Assembly: GCA_000695325.1 (NCBI GenBank)
Contig: AVPN01000146.1
Location: 34,619-57,985, forward strand
Direction of reading: 5' to 3'
From: Pleurobrachia bachei
Taxonomy: Eukaryota > Ctenophora > Tentaculata > Cydippida > Pleurobrachiidae
Length of the DNA stretch: 23,367 bases
A program made the translations under genes and the position numbers. The notes below the pieces were generated by a model. That model had not been told where the DNA came from. It made no database searches and saw nothing but the letters and a program-made list of their open reading frames with translations. Below are positions 1-10,303 of this stretch, piece after piece (within the stretch, counting starts at the first letter, position 1; each line of letters opens with the position of its first letter).

Positions 1-42
1 TTTTTCGGAGTCAAAAACGAGCCAGACAAAAATAACATTGAC

Positions 43-335
43 CATATGGCCAAAAACGGCTATATGCACATCTAATTATCCAATTATCTAATTAACCAAA
101 TGAGATAGAGATTTAATTCCAGCACCTAGACGCTGATCCCTCTAGTGCCCTCGGTTTTTTCTCTACTCGTTTTCTAAGGCGGTTTTTACCGTATAACCAT
201 GAAACGGCTATGTGCGCCTCTAATTATCCAATTATCTAATTATCCAGATGAGATAGAGATTTAATTCCAGCACCTACCCCCACGGACGCTGATCACTTTG
301 GTGGCCTTGTTTTTTTCTCTACTCCTATTCTAAGG
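43..335. repeat. two diverged ~150-bp direct repeats in an intron
   Basis: Two copies of the same block lie end to end, roughly 43-180 and 191-335. Each holds ACGGCTAT, then stacked TCTAATTATCCAATTATC motifs, AGATAGAGATTTAATTCCAGC, a GACGCTGATC segment and a CTCTACTC-TTCTAAGG end. They differ by scattered substitutions and small indels, so this is an old duplication. The block sits in the intron upstream of the last BRR2 exon. I see no upstream BRR2 exon in 1-614. From about 336 to 614 there is only ordinary intron sequence ending in a pyrimidine tract and TAG. Confidence 0.7.
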
Positions 336-614
336 GAACTTACGGTGTTGGCCTCAGGCTGAAAGTACCCTGTAACCAATTAGGCCCAATTAAGGCAAGT
401 TCTCCAATGCGAAGAGTGCGGTGAATTTTTTTGGTGGTTCAAGGGACCTATTAGATTGCCCTAGAAGTGGAATTAGATTTACAACTTTGACGCCGAAAAA
501 ATCACGTCATATGACCGGCCTATTTATAGATCAATTGTTAGAAGTTTAGAGATGCTAAACTATAAACAGTTACTACTATTCAGTTTTCCTAACCCCTCCT
601 CTTTCCCTACCTAG

Positions 615-1113
615 TTGTGAAGCGAAGGGAGTTGAGAGTGTGTTTGACATCATGGACCTGGAAGATGAAGAGAGAAACACCCTCCTAGATCTCCCTGACA
701 CCAAAATGCAGGATCTCGCCCGATATTGTAACCGGTATCCCAACATTGAGCTAACCTACAAAGTGCACGAGAAGGATTCCCTAAAATCTGGGGGTCCTGT
801 TCAGATTTCAGTTGAACTAGAGCGAGAGGATGAGGTAGCTGGTCACGTTATATCACCCTTCTTCCCTGTCAAGCGAGAGGAGGGTTGGTGGGTTGTGGTT
901 GGAGATCCCAAAACCAACACCCTAACCTCGATCAAGAGAATAACTCTATATCAGAAAGCGTCCATTAAGTTGGAGTTTGTTGCCCCCGACCCCGGATCCC
1001 ACGAATACACTTTGTTCTTTATGTGTGACTCTTACATGGGGTGCGATCAGGAGTATAACTTTAAAATCAGTGTCGGAGAGGGCGTTGAGTCATCAGAATC
1101 AGAGGAAGATTAG
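615..1113 (+). CDS. SNRNP200: U5 snRNP 200-kDa helicase BRR2, last exon (C-terminal end)
   Basis: This is the final coding exon of BRR2, the Ski2-like RNA helicase that unwinds U4/U6 in the spliceosome. The frame is open from a 3' splice site at 613-614 (CCCTACCTAG), with one base completing a split codon, then [20 protein letters not shown]. Recognisable parts of the second Sec63 domain follow: [63 protein letters not shown]. The acidic tail ESSESEED is typical of BRR2. The exon is about 165 residues; the rest of this roughly 2100-residue protein lies upstream of the window. It is not a free-standing gene: the apparent GTG start at 640 is internal to the exon. The stop is TAG at 1111-1113. 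Identity comes from close agreement with the known BRR2 C-terminus and is nearly certain. Confidence 0.95.
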
Positions 1114-1309
1114 AGAGGAGAGTGTGTCGTTGTGCTGTGTGTATGTTGACTGATAATATTATTATATCGATATATCTTGTATAATGTAAAATCATTATTT
1201 TGTTTACCCATTTTATGCTATCGATCAGATTGAAACTTCTAAAACACTGTCTCTAATATATGTATTTCCCAATAATCCCAATAATTAACCCAACTCCCTC
1301 TAGCAAACC

Positions 1310-1602
1310 ATGGTCTGATTGTCGTGTATTGTTATCCCCCTATTCCTGTGGATCTATGCCAAGTTTATCAAGCCAATAGTGGACCGATACTGGAAGCCAG
1401 CCGTTAAAGATGCTCCAGCTATCGATGAAGCTATTGATGAAGATAAACCTGCAGAGGCAATAGTCCAGGTACGGTGTTGTACCTAGCCCACGATCTCTAC
1501 CCTCTTTTTGATCTTCAATTCTGAGCCGCAAACTATATTCGTTTCAACAACTCACTTTTCTTTCAGGAAGGGGAAGAAGGGGATAAACTCAAGGCTCAGT
1601 AA
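1310..1602 (+). CDS. UPF0729 (C18orf32-like) small membrane-associated protein with in-frame TGA at codon 3
   Basis: There are two coding exons, 1310-1468 and 1567-1602, joined by a 98-bp GT-AG intron in phase 0 (CAG/gtacgg; tttcag/GAA). The reading is M-V-TGA-L-S-C-I-V-I-P-L-F-L-W-I-Y, then KFIKPIVDRYWKP, an acidic stretch, and EGEEGDKLKAQ-stop: 64 codons against about 76 in human. The family starts M-V-C-I-P-C-I-V-I-P followed by a hydrophobic helix, so the TGA stands exactly at the first conserved Cys. C18orf32-type proteins are small ER/lipid-droplet-associated proteins of poorly known function. Everything downstream of the TGA looks conserved: frame, intron and stop. No ATG in this frame follows the TGA before the helix. 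The TGA could be a nonsense allele, a sequencing error, or recoding; I see no convincing SECIS by eye. The gene lies 196 bp after the BRR2 stop on the same strand. A TAG at 1301-1303 could be the 3' splice site of a non-coding first exon. Confidence 0.75.
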
Positions 1603-2134
1603 AGGACGATGCGATGAAGGTTACTCTCGAAAGTCATTGACGGAGTTTAGCTGGATGTTTGTTCGATACTTTGCCTAAACACAGACAATTCTTTGCATGA
1701 TTTGGGTTTGACAAAAGGACACTAGCGATAGAGTTACTTTTTTAACTAGCACCGCGCGACCGCCTTTTATGTAGAGTTGAAGGCGCCCGGCATAGCTTCA
1801 GATGAATTTCGCGCGCGTTTAACTTTTCTAAGCTAATTTATGTGGTTCTTGTCTGCTATTTAATTGTGAAAATGGATTAATTATATTCTTTAGATAACAA
1901 TTTACATTTGTGCCAATGAATTAATTGTATAACTTTTGATTGGGAGCTGAAAATGAACGGTTTTCACAACTCTGCGGTCCTCTCTTCAAGGGTGTACGTG
2001 CGCGCGCGCTGCAGAACACTGCCGCGTGCACCCCTCACACGTCTGGTTTTATGAAGGAGCCATATCTTCATTTTGGCCACATGACAACGGAGACTTGTTC
2101 TTCCTTGTATCGGCCATCCACCCCGTGATCAAAT
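1603..2134. other. intergenic region before the CCSAP-like gene
   Basis: This is about 530 bp of AT-rich sequence with two GC-rich spots, GCGCGCG near 1811-1817 and CGTGCGCGCGCGC near 1998-2010. It holds the 3' end of the UPF0729-like gene and presumably the promoter of the next gene. I see no TATA box, further exon or structured RNA. Short open frames here have no family features. Confidence 0.5.
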
Positions 2135-2968
2135 ATGGCCCGTTTTAGATCCAACACTGAATATGATTCGCAATATAGCCGGAATCTGTGGACAAGTGAT
2201 GCGAGGGCGAACTTTTTCCAGCTAGCTGAGGACCGGAGGTTGCGTATGCTCAAGGCGATCACCCACTCTCCAATTCACTGGGAGAGGGACGATGACCCAA
2301 AGCTGGAACAGGTGATTGAGGTAATCGATGACCGCAAGTCTCCGGCATCCGACAAAATTTCCAGCAAACTGTCCCCTGTTCCCCCAGCTTCGGCAAAACC
2401 AGCTTGGGGTATCGGCAATGAACCATCACCACTTCCTACCAGCCCCTATTCAGACTATGTCAACCTTGAGTTAGATGATCATGATGAGACTAAGAAACGT
2501 TCTATTGGCCAAAGGACGCCCTCACCAACCGAAAATGAGGAGAGAAAGAAGCTAAGGACACCCTCTCAATTTGACAAGATCCTCTCACGTCCGATGTCTG
2601 CTCCGAACAGGAGCTGTTCTGTTGCCAGCCATCACAGTAGGCCAAATTCGTCAGGTTCTTCCCGGTCTAGTGTAGGATTGGACTTCAATAAAACACACGG
2701 TGAAATAACGGCCAAAAACCTGAAGAAATCACCAAATTTGTCTACATACACTCGAGCATACACGGGCACGAACATAGAACGGCAGGTCATTAATCGACCA
2801 CGTATCCTAGAGGATAGGAAACGAAACTACAACGCCAAGTCGATAAAGTTTCAAAGGCTGCCATTTGACCGATACAAGGACAAGAACACCAAACTGAATA
2901 GTTTGCCTAGAGATATGAGTGCATGGAAAACTGAATACCAAGGGAACTTCAAGTCGTTCAAAATTTGA
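2135..2968 (+). CDS. CCSAP: CCSAP/CSAP-like centriole, cilia and spindle-associated protein
   Basis: This is an intronless 277-residue frame from ATG (2135) to TGA. Its two ends match the layout of CCSAP (C1orf96), a tubulin-binding protein of centrioles, cilia and spindles, about 270 residues in human. At the N-terminus (residues about 7-55) TEYDSQY, a Trp about 7 residues on, an aromatic, LAEDRRLRMLKAITHSPIHW mirrors the family pattern SEY-x3-Y, W, Y, L-x3-R-x2-R-x-L and HxPxxW. At the C-terminus WKTEYQGNF resembles the family's closing W-x-TEY motif. The middle (about 60-240) is low complexity, rich in Ser, Pro, Lys and Arg, with PSPT and SRPMSAPNR segments likely to be phosphorylated and disordered. 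An ATG two codons after an upstream stop and the short conserved N-terminal domain fix the start. MDM1, another centriolar protein with EY-x2-x-F repeats, is the main alternative. The two-end match favours CCSAP. Confidence 0.7.
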   Translation: MARFRSNTEYDSQYSRNLWTSDARANFFQLAEDRRLRMLKAITHSPIHWERDDDPKLEQVIEVIDDRKSPASDKISSKLSPVPPASAKPAWGIGNEPSPLPTSPYSDYVNLELDDHDETKKRSIGQRTPSPTENEERKKLRTPSQFDKILSRPMSAPNRSCSVASHHSRPNSSGSSRSSVGLDFNKTHGEITAKNLKKSPNLSTYTRAYTGTNIERQVINRPRILEDRKRNYNAKSIKFQRLPFDRYKDKNTKLNSLPRDMSAWKTEYQGNFKSFKI

Positions 2969-3544
2969 GTGGGAATTTTACCAAAACTCTGTTTGTATTG
3001 TGACTGTGTCATTTGAATCTTTGATCATTCAAATCTTTATACCATGTGCTATGAATGAAGATTGTATGATGAATCATCCACTGTTTTTGAAAAAAGGAAA
3101 ACCTCTGTGTCGTCATCTGTTTATCAATCGAAATGGCGGCCGGTGGAATCGAGGATATGCGGAGGAAGTTCCGTGTCTGAAGAATTCAGGTTCTGAAAAG
3201 AGGACATGAACGATCTATTGACGCGCATCGTTATACTGCTCACAATGGTTACTTGCTGCATAGCAGTGCCACCGCGCCGCACGCAATGTCGCCACACGTT
3301 TACATTTCAAATCGAATAGCACAATTTCAGGTGGAGAAAACCGATTCCACGTATAAAACAAAACCGTTCACAATATAACAATCAAATAAGAAAAAACAAA
3401 ACTTGTGTTTTACACCAAGACATAGTTTAGGCATCTCTAGAAAAAACACATACACATTACTCACAAACACAGACTGCAGGCCAGCTACAAGGTATATCGC
3501 CTGCTAGTGCTACTGTCTAGATACCCCAAAAAGCTCAGTCCTCT
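2969..3544. other. convergent 3' region between CCSAP-like and KIAA2013-like genes
   Basis: These are the 3' ends of two converging genes. The stretch is AT-rich with a CGCGCCGCACGC patch near 3272. Open frames here (for example 2919-3209) overlap the real gene end or are short, and show no family features. I see no RNA gene or mobile element. Confidence 0.5.
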
Positions 3545-5068
3545 CTACAAGGCGGTTCGGGTAGCTGGTGGTGAGCAGTATTCCTTGTAAATCATGTGGA
3601 AAAGTAGAACGTGGAATAGGATTATAACAAGTGATATGACAATAATAAAGAGGGCTGATATAGGGTGCTCCTCCAGCGTGTGTAGATCTAGTCCGTGGTG
3701 CTGTTCTATCAGATGCCTGGGGGGGGAGGTTTGATATCGGTTTACCAAGGGATAATAATCACATTTGTATGCCATATGTCAGTTAGCGCACATATATCGG
3801 TCTTTCTATCTGTCTCTTTTACTTTCTCTCTCTCTACCACTTTTTAGATGTATATCTATCTCCAACATCATCCCTCTCCCTCACCTGAGCTCAATAAGTT
3901 GTTGCTGGTCCTTGGCGATGTATAAGATAGGTGTGGAAGGGTTGGTAGGTCGAATCTGGTAGACCACAGGACTACCATTACTCGGTACACCCTTCAGTTC
4001 ACCCGCACAGATCTGATCACATGTGTATAGGACTGTATCCTTGAATTCTGAACTCTTAGATACTGACACCTGAACAAATGAGTTATAAGAAAACTATATC
4101 TGCTGAGAAATAACCACCCCATTCCCTTGGCAACGAAGTTTACCCTCCCTTCGTAACCTCCACATCGACATTACATACCGTGCCCCGGTGATCGGGTGTA
4201 TTAATAGAGAGACTGACATCAACTAAGACCTCTTCATACTCAAGACCCCGGATAGTAACTGAGCCCTCAATGGAGTGGGGGTTGATCGCTAGTTCCATAC
4301 CATGAATCGTCTGAAGAGAAGTTAGATCAGATACAACTTGCAGCCTAGTTTAGTTGTGTTGTTAACCCAAACTCCTCCACTCATCTCACCTCTCGGATGG
4401 CTGAGAAAGATCTGAGGAGAGATTGGTAGAACGCGAGACGAGAGGTGGCAGAGAACTTTGAACAGCTACCAGTTGTAAGTTCAGTTTTCCAGGCGTTCAG
4501 ACGGAGTGCGGCTGTTTCCAATGATTTAATTGGCGTCCACAGGACCTTGAAACAGTGGATTAGACAACACAGATTAGTAGAGGGAGGAAATGAGATAATG
4601 CATGAGATATTATGCTTCTCTCTATTACATATATCTCTTTTCCCTCTCGTTGCACAATGATGTAAATAATTGCAAGTTAAGGGATTTCGTCAATATAATA
4701 TATTGGACAGTTGCCCACTTACAGGGGAATGAGAGGAGGGGGAGCCCCTGAAACACTCAATGGAGGACACGGCTGTGTTGGAACTTCCGGGGTTAAACAT
4801 GCTCAATAGGTAGTACAGGGTGGCATTAACCGCAGCGGGTTTAGCTAACAGGTGATCTTGGAGTGGAACTACCCTGACACCTGGAAATAGAGGGAGGGGG
4901 TTAGGTGAGAGGAAGGAGGGGGGAGTTAAGTCAGAGGGCGCTCTGTCGAACACAACTTAAATTATCCTATTACCGGCTAAATTGTCTTCTCTCTATGTGT
5001 TTCTCAATAGACCACGGAGCGGACACGGCAATTATCCGTAACGTGTGTAGAGAAGCTGCACGTGTAGT

Positions 5069-5123
<55 letters not shown>

Positions 5124-8100
5124 AATAGTTGTAGATTTTTTATCTCAGAAGAAGCTTAGAACGGGTATACATTAGTTTGCACACAAAGACAATATTAAAA
5201 CAAAGTCTCTTCACACGCTACATCTCATACACCCGTCCAAGGTCCCTACGCAGATTGAACTGCAATTAAAGAAACCTAAAAAAAGATGAAAAGAGGGAGA
5301 GAAAAAGAGAGGGGGAGAGATGGACTAGATAGAAAGAGAGCTATAGATAGCTAAAGAGACCTACCGCACACAAACGTATCATGTAACGTAGCATACAGAG
5401 CCCAACATATGGTACACAACTATACTATCGAGGGTACCCTCTCTATTATGTGTCCCCCCCTCTATACTACTCCTTATTGTGTCGTGGCATACTCGGAAAA
5501 CAACAACTCTTTCTTTTTAACTCTACACGTTACTCGCAGTAAATCACTGCTCAGTGAGCAGTGCTCACACTGTATGAGGTTCTACATTCAAATCTTTCTA
5601 AGGACACACAAGGTCTTTAATTTTAGAGCAATATAAGTTCTCTCTCTCAATGTCTGGACTATGTATGTCCACATACTAACCTGACTTTCTAATTTCCCTC
5701 CAATGATCTCTGTGGTCTTTAGCCACGTGATCCTCATTCACTTTCCCGAGGTCATCATTGACTATCTTACTGACATACTTCAACATCTCACTTCGCTCCC
5801 CCACGTCCGTGAGTCGTCGTGAGGCCAGGGACACAAACAACTGGGCTGTCTTTGTTCGACCCGGCTGAGGGGAGGGAGGGGTTGAAGGGAGGTATATTTA
5901 GAGGAGGGATACAGACAGACAGATAAACAGAAAAACAGACATCTGACATACAGCCAGCCAGCCATCCAGAGAGGGAATTATAATATAGTTTTAGAAGAGG
6001 AAAGAAGAAAAAAGATACAAATTACAAACACACAGAATGGTACACACATGTTCTAATGTGTGCGTGTGTGACGTAACACGTGTTCTGTTTTTAAAGCACC
6101 CAATTACGGGTACACTACTGTAGAACACTCCGTAAATAACACAACGAAGTAGTTTGTGTGTGGAATACAGGGACGTACGAATCATGGTGGTATATTTTCT
6201 AACTCTCTTTTACATATTTTGTTGAAGCAGGGTCGAACAAGGCAAGAATCATGATGGTATGTCACGAGGAATCGAATGATTTAATATTTTAAGGAGCATT
6301 AGTTCTTCATGATAAATGTACCACTGTTTATAATAGTGTGCCTCGCAGAGAGATCTTCTATTCCGAATACATACACACTGCTGAGTGCTACTGTGAAAGA
6401 TACTCTGATAGTGTGAAAAAATACATCATTAGGGGTGTGAGACTCACAGTCACTGTGAGTAATGCCGTTTGTTTGTGTGCATATATTATTTTCTTGAACA
6501 CAGTAGAATCAGTAAAATTTTGGGAATATACAGCTGAGAAGAGAATGACGGCAGCAGATTGAAAGTGAGGCCCCTACATCACATCGCTGACAAGCTCTAT
6601 ATAACAAACCTCGACATCCACTGATTTGTGGGTGAGGTAAGAGGCTGCAGCTGCAACGAATGACTCCTGTCCTAATGTAACTACATCACTGTACACCACT
6701 CCTGCTTTACCATTAACCGTTATCCTGTAGGGAGAGTTATGGTTTGGGGAGAGAGAGAGAGAGTTAGAGAGTTGGGAAATGGGAATACATTGTTCTGGGG
6801 ATAAGTTTTCAGGAAACAGGGAGCAAGAAATTGTGGAATTTAGGGAACAGTATAGTAATTGTCTGTACTGCAGTAATGTATAGCGATGTACAGTAAGAAG
6901 CTACAGTAGGTACTCCATACTTTGCCGCAACATTTAGCTTCTTATATCACTCGGATAAAAATTCAACAGTTGTCATGGCAACACGCCACACAGATTTGTT
7001 GTCTGGACTATGTATGTCCACATACTAACCTGACTTTCTAATTTCCCTCCAATGATCTCTGTGGTCTTTAGCCACGTGATCCTCATTCACTTTCCCGAGG
7101 TCATCATTGACTATCTTACTGACATACTTCAACATCTCACTTCGCTCCCCCACGTCCGTGAGTCGTCGTGAGGCCAGGGACACAAACAACTGGGCTGTCT
7201 TTGTTCGACCCGGCTGAGGGGAGGGAGGGGTTGAAGGGAGGTATATTTAGAGGAGGGATACAGACAGACAGATAAACAGAAAAACAGACATCTGACATAC
7301 AGCCAGCCAGCCATCCAGAGAGGGAATTATAATATAGTTTTAGAAGAGGAAAGAATAAAAAAGATACAAATTACAAACACACAGAATGGTACACATATGT
7401 TCTAATGTGTGCGTGTGTGACGTAACACGTGTTCTGTTTTTAAAGCACCCAATTACGGGTACACTACTGTAGAACACTCCGTAAATAACACAACGAAGTA
7501 GTTTGTGTGTGGAATACAGGGACGTACGAATCATGGTGGTATATTTTCTAACTCTCTTTTACATATTTTGTTGAAGCAGGGTCGAACAAGGCAAGAATCA
7601 TGATGGTATGTCACGAGGAATCGAATGATTTAATATTTTAAGGAGCATTAGTTCTTCATGATAAATGTACCACTGTTTATAATAGTGTGCCTCGCAGAGA
7701 GATCTTCTATTCCGAATACATACACACTGCTGAGTGCTACTGTGAAAGATACTCTGATAGTGTGAAAAAATACATCATTAGGGGTGTGAGACTCACAGTC
7801 ACTGTGAGTAATGCCGTTTGTTTGTGTGCATATATTATTTTCTTGAACACAGTAGAATCAGTAAAATTTTGGGAATATACAGCTGAGAAGAGAATGACGG
7901 CAGCAGATTGAAAGTGAGGCCCCTACATCACATCGCTGACAAGCTCTATATAACAAACCTCGACATCCACTGATTTGTGGGTGAGGTAAGAGGCTGCAGC
8001 TGCAACGAATGACTCCTGTCCTAATGTAACTACATCACTGTACACCACTCCTGCTTTACCATTAACCGTTATCCTGTAGGGAGAGTTATGGTTTGGGGAG

Positions 8101-9425
8101 AGAGAGAGAGAGTTAGAGAGTTGGGAAATGGGAATACATTGTTCTGGGGATAAGTTTTCAGGAAACAGGGAGCAAGAAATTGTGGAATTTAGGGAACAGT
8201 ATAGTAATTGTCTGTACTGCAGTAATGTATAGCGATGTACAGTAAGAAGCTACAGTAGGTACTCCATACTTTGCCGCAACATTTAGCTTCTTATATCACT
8301 CGGATAAAAATTCAACAGTTGTCATGGCAACACGCCACACAGATTTGTTGTTATGGCAACACGCCACACAGATTGTTGTTTGTGTACACAATCCTGGCCG
8401 GTAGCCAACTTGGCAGAATGTAAACTCACTTCTGGGTAGTATCCAGATGTGAAGCAATGGAAGATTTAATCTGTACAGAGTGTTTCGTTATGGTCGGATT
8501 GTTCACAAACACCTCGTGTACTATTATGGAGGGTTGGTCCAGGGCTGCGAAGACGATCTCACGGATCGTGACACACCCCTCACCTACGTAGTACAGCTCA
8601 ACCTGTGTAAAAGGGATCAGGGGTTAGGGGAAAAGAGATCCGATCAAAGAATTAGAAAATTGAAGACTGAAAAAAATATAACCAGTACAAGATTTAATCC
8701 CGCTATTATACATCATAGACCTCACCTGTCCATGTTTGTAGTTTAGAACAGAGAGAACCAGAGAGAAGGGTGTCTCCCCCAACTTGTACTTGAGGTGCAC
8801 ATCGTGATTGAGATCCAGAGGGTGCCCATCTGGGGGAAATTGATTTGAAAAGCTTGAAAAATAAAGGTTCAACTTGATTTGACAGGCTCAAAAAATAAAA
8901 AATAAAAAAGTCAGAAAAGTAAGTCCGCAACCAACAACACCACGTACCATCTCTGATATAAAGATGAGATCCAGTGAGGGGGGTGCTAGCAACCCTTCCA
9001 TTTCCAACCATGAATAGCTCACTGGGCAACTTGGACCCAACATGGGCCACAGCATCCATTTCAGCCACCTGCCGCTCAATATCAACCCGATACCCATTGA
9101 GGCAGGGTGGGAAATTGGGTATGTGTCCGTTAGGTCGAGCTGCCTGATGGAAAGGAAGCGGTGACTTATCAGTTAATCAGTGGGTGTGTTCACAACTAAG
9201 TCAAGACCACTATCGGGGAACTATCGGTATGTGTGATCCAAGGAAAGAGTCACCTAATAAACTGTTGGTACAACACCAATATTAAATTACCGGTTCGGAT
9301 TTGAAACTGAGCGATCTGAAGTAGATAAAGATAAATGTGATAAACGCGATGGCCATGATAATTCTCCGGGTCCGTGTGGGAGCCAGGAACATAGCCATAT
9401 CTATACGGAACGGTAAACTCGGCAT
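3545..9425 (-). CDS. KIAA2013: KIAA2013-family (DUF2152) single-pass membrane protein, 11 exons plus a duplicated exon pair
   Basis: The exons on the minus strand are 9423-anchored ATG 9425-9291, 9143-8948, 8829-8726, 8602-8430, 8073-7959, 7213-7030, 4880-4723, 4545-4390, 4310-4179, 4069-3885 and 3716-3545 (TAG). All junctions are GT-AG with matching phases and give 569 residues; human KIAA2013 has about 634. The N-terminus has a hydrophobic helix (AIAFITFIFIYF, residues 25-36) after basic residues, a signal anchor or signal peptide. Family landmarks are CLNGYRVDIERQ, ELFMVGNGRVA, VHEVFVNNPT, PLQDHLL, VNATLYYLLSMF, IECFRGSP, TPILYIAKDQQQLIEL, then a C-terminal transmembrane helix (SALFIIVISLVIILFHVLLF) and IYKEYCSPP, where the human protein has IYNEYCGP. 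The function is unknown; it is probably a glycoprotein of the secretory pathway. Exons 5 and 6 occur twice: a second set at 6724-6610 and 5864-5681 is identical in sequence. Only one set can be used, because joining exon 6 to the second exon 5 gives GGA-TAA. Confidence 0.9.
5075..5118. repeat. (GA)n microsatellite
   Basis: This is an uninterrupted run of about 22 GA dinucleotides in the KIAA2013-like intron between the duplicated exon pair and exon 7. Shorter GA runs flank it at 5298-5345. Such runs are length-variable. No function is seen. Confidence 0.95.
5652..8349. repeat. 1349-bp tandem duplication carrying two KIAA2013 exons
   Basis: Copy 1 is 5652-7000 and copy 2 is 7001-8349, directly abutting, with a constant offset of 1349. 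Both begin GTCTGGACTATGTATGTCC. By eye I found only two differences, G/T in an A-rich tract (about 6016 versus 7365) and C/T at ACACAYATG (about 6046 versus 7395). Each copy contains one full exon 5 and one full exon 6 of the KIAA2013-like gene with intact splice sites. Just beyond copy 2 the end sequence TATGGCAACACGCCACACAG is repeated once more at about 8352, so the edge itself has a short 29-bp duplication. The duplication is either very recent or a false duplication in the assembly. Confidence 0.95.
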
Positions 9426-10303
9426 TTTCAGTCCGACCCTCACGACATTACTCAGCCTAATTAAAGAAAGTGGAAATTAAGGGAGATGTAAGAGGTTGTA
9501 ATAGATTGTAAATTGTACGAATAAAAAACTCGGTTTTATGTTTACCGTAAAAGCTCTACTGTTGCGTTACAATATATCAATTAATTCCTTACACAGTTTA
9601 TGACAATATATAATATTTTAACCAAAAACACATAATGAACACATATTGTGGAACACATATATATTGGTGGACATAAGTTAACAGGTTAACGCCTCACATC
9701 AAACTTTTAATTAGTTAGCTTGATGACGCAATGAGTCTGTCTAAAGATAAAACAGATAATATATTTACAGGTGTTCCGATGTACAGCAATATAATTAGAG
9801 CACACACGTGTAAAAGAATAACTTATAAAACCGGTAGTATTTACATTGGGACAGTGTAATTGGGGGTTTGGGAGGTATTGGACAGGTTGGACAAGTGCAG
9901 CAGTATTGTATAACAATCTGTTACATTGTGGTAATATTGGGTTGGGATGCAGCAGCATCTCTGTGAGGTCGTGCCTCGTGGGAAGTAGGGGACCGTATTC
10001 CCACTCTCTAATGTTCACACTTCAATCTTTCTTCTTTTTATGTAGTTGTGTTGACATGAAACTTGATGGTGATTGTTGAATGTTGAACATTGTTCCCCTG
10101 TGTAACCAGTTTCCTATTTACATGACCTTAAAAAGGAGGGGTGAAGGATTCTTGGATAAGAGTGAACAAAAAAGGTTTTATGAAACTGTTTTAAAAATAA
10201 CGTCACCACGTCCTATCAGCCGCTATTATTTTATACACGTTAAAAATTGTCAACACACACTGGACCATTGCATCTCTCGATATTTGCATTTCAAAGATTC
10301 CTC
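9426..10303. other. intergenic region between two minus-strand genes
   Basis: This holds the 5' leader and promoter region of the KIAA2013-like gene (just above 9425) and the 3' end of the ENTR1-like gene (just below 10304). It is AT-rich with repeated ACACATATT motifs at 9628-9665. Open frames on both strands (for example 9707-10018 and 10080-10442) overlap each other, show no protein features and look like chance. I see no RNA gene. Confidence 0.5.

Noticed and set aside
1603-1850. Possible SECIS elements after the UPF0729-like gene (ATGA...AA...CGAT)
   Set aside because: The candidates at 1614 and 1698 have spacing that is too short or arms that do not pair; the one at 1800 has no matching 3' partner.
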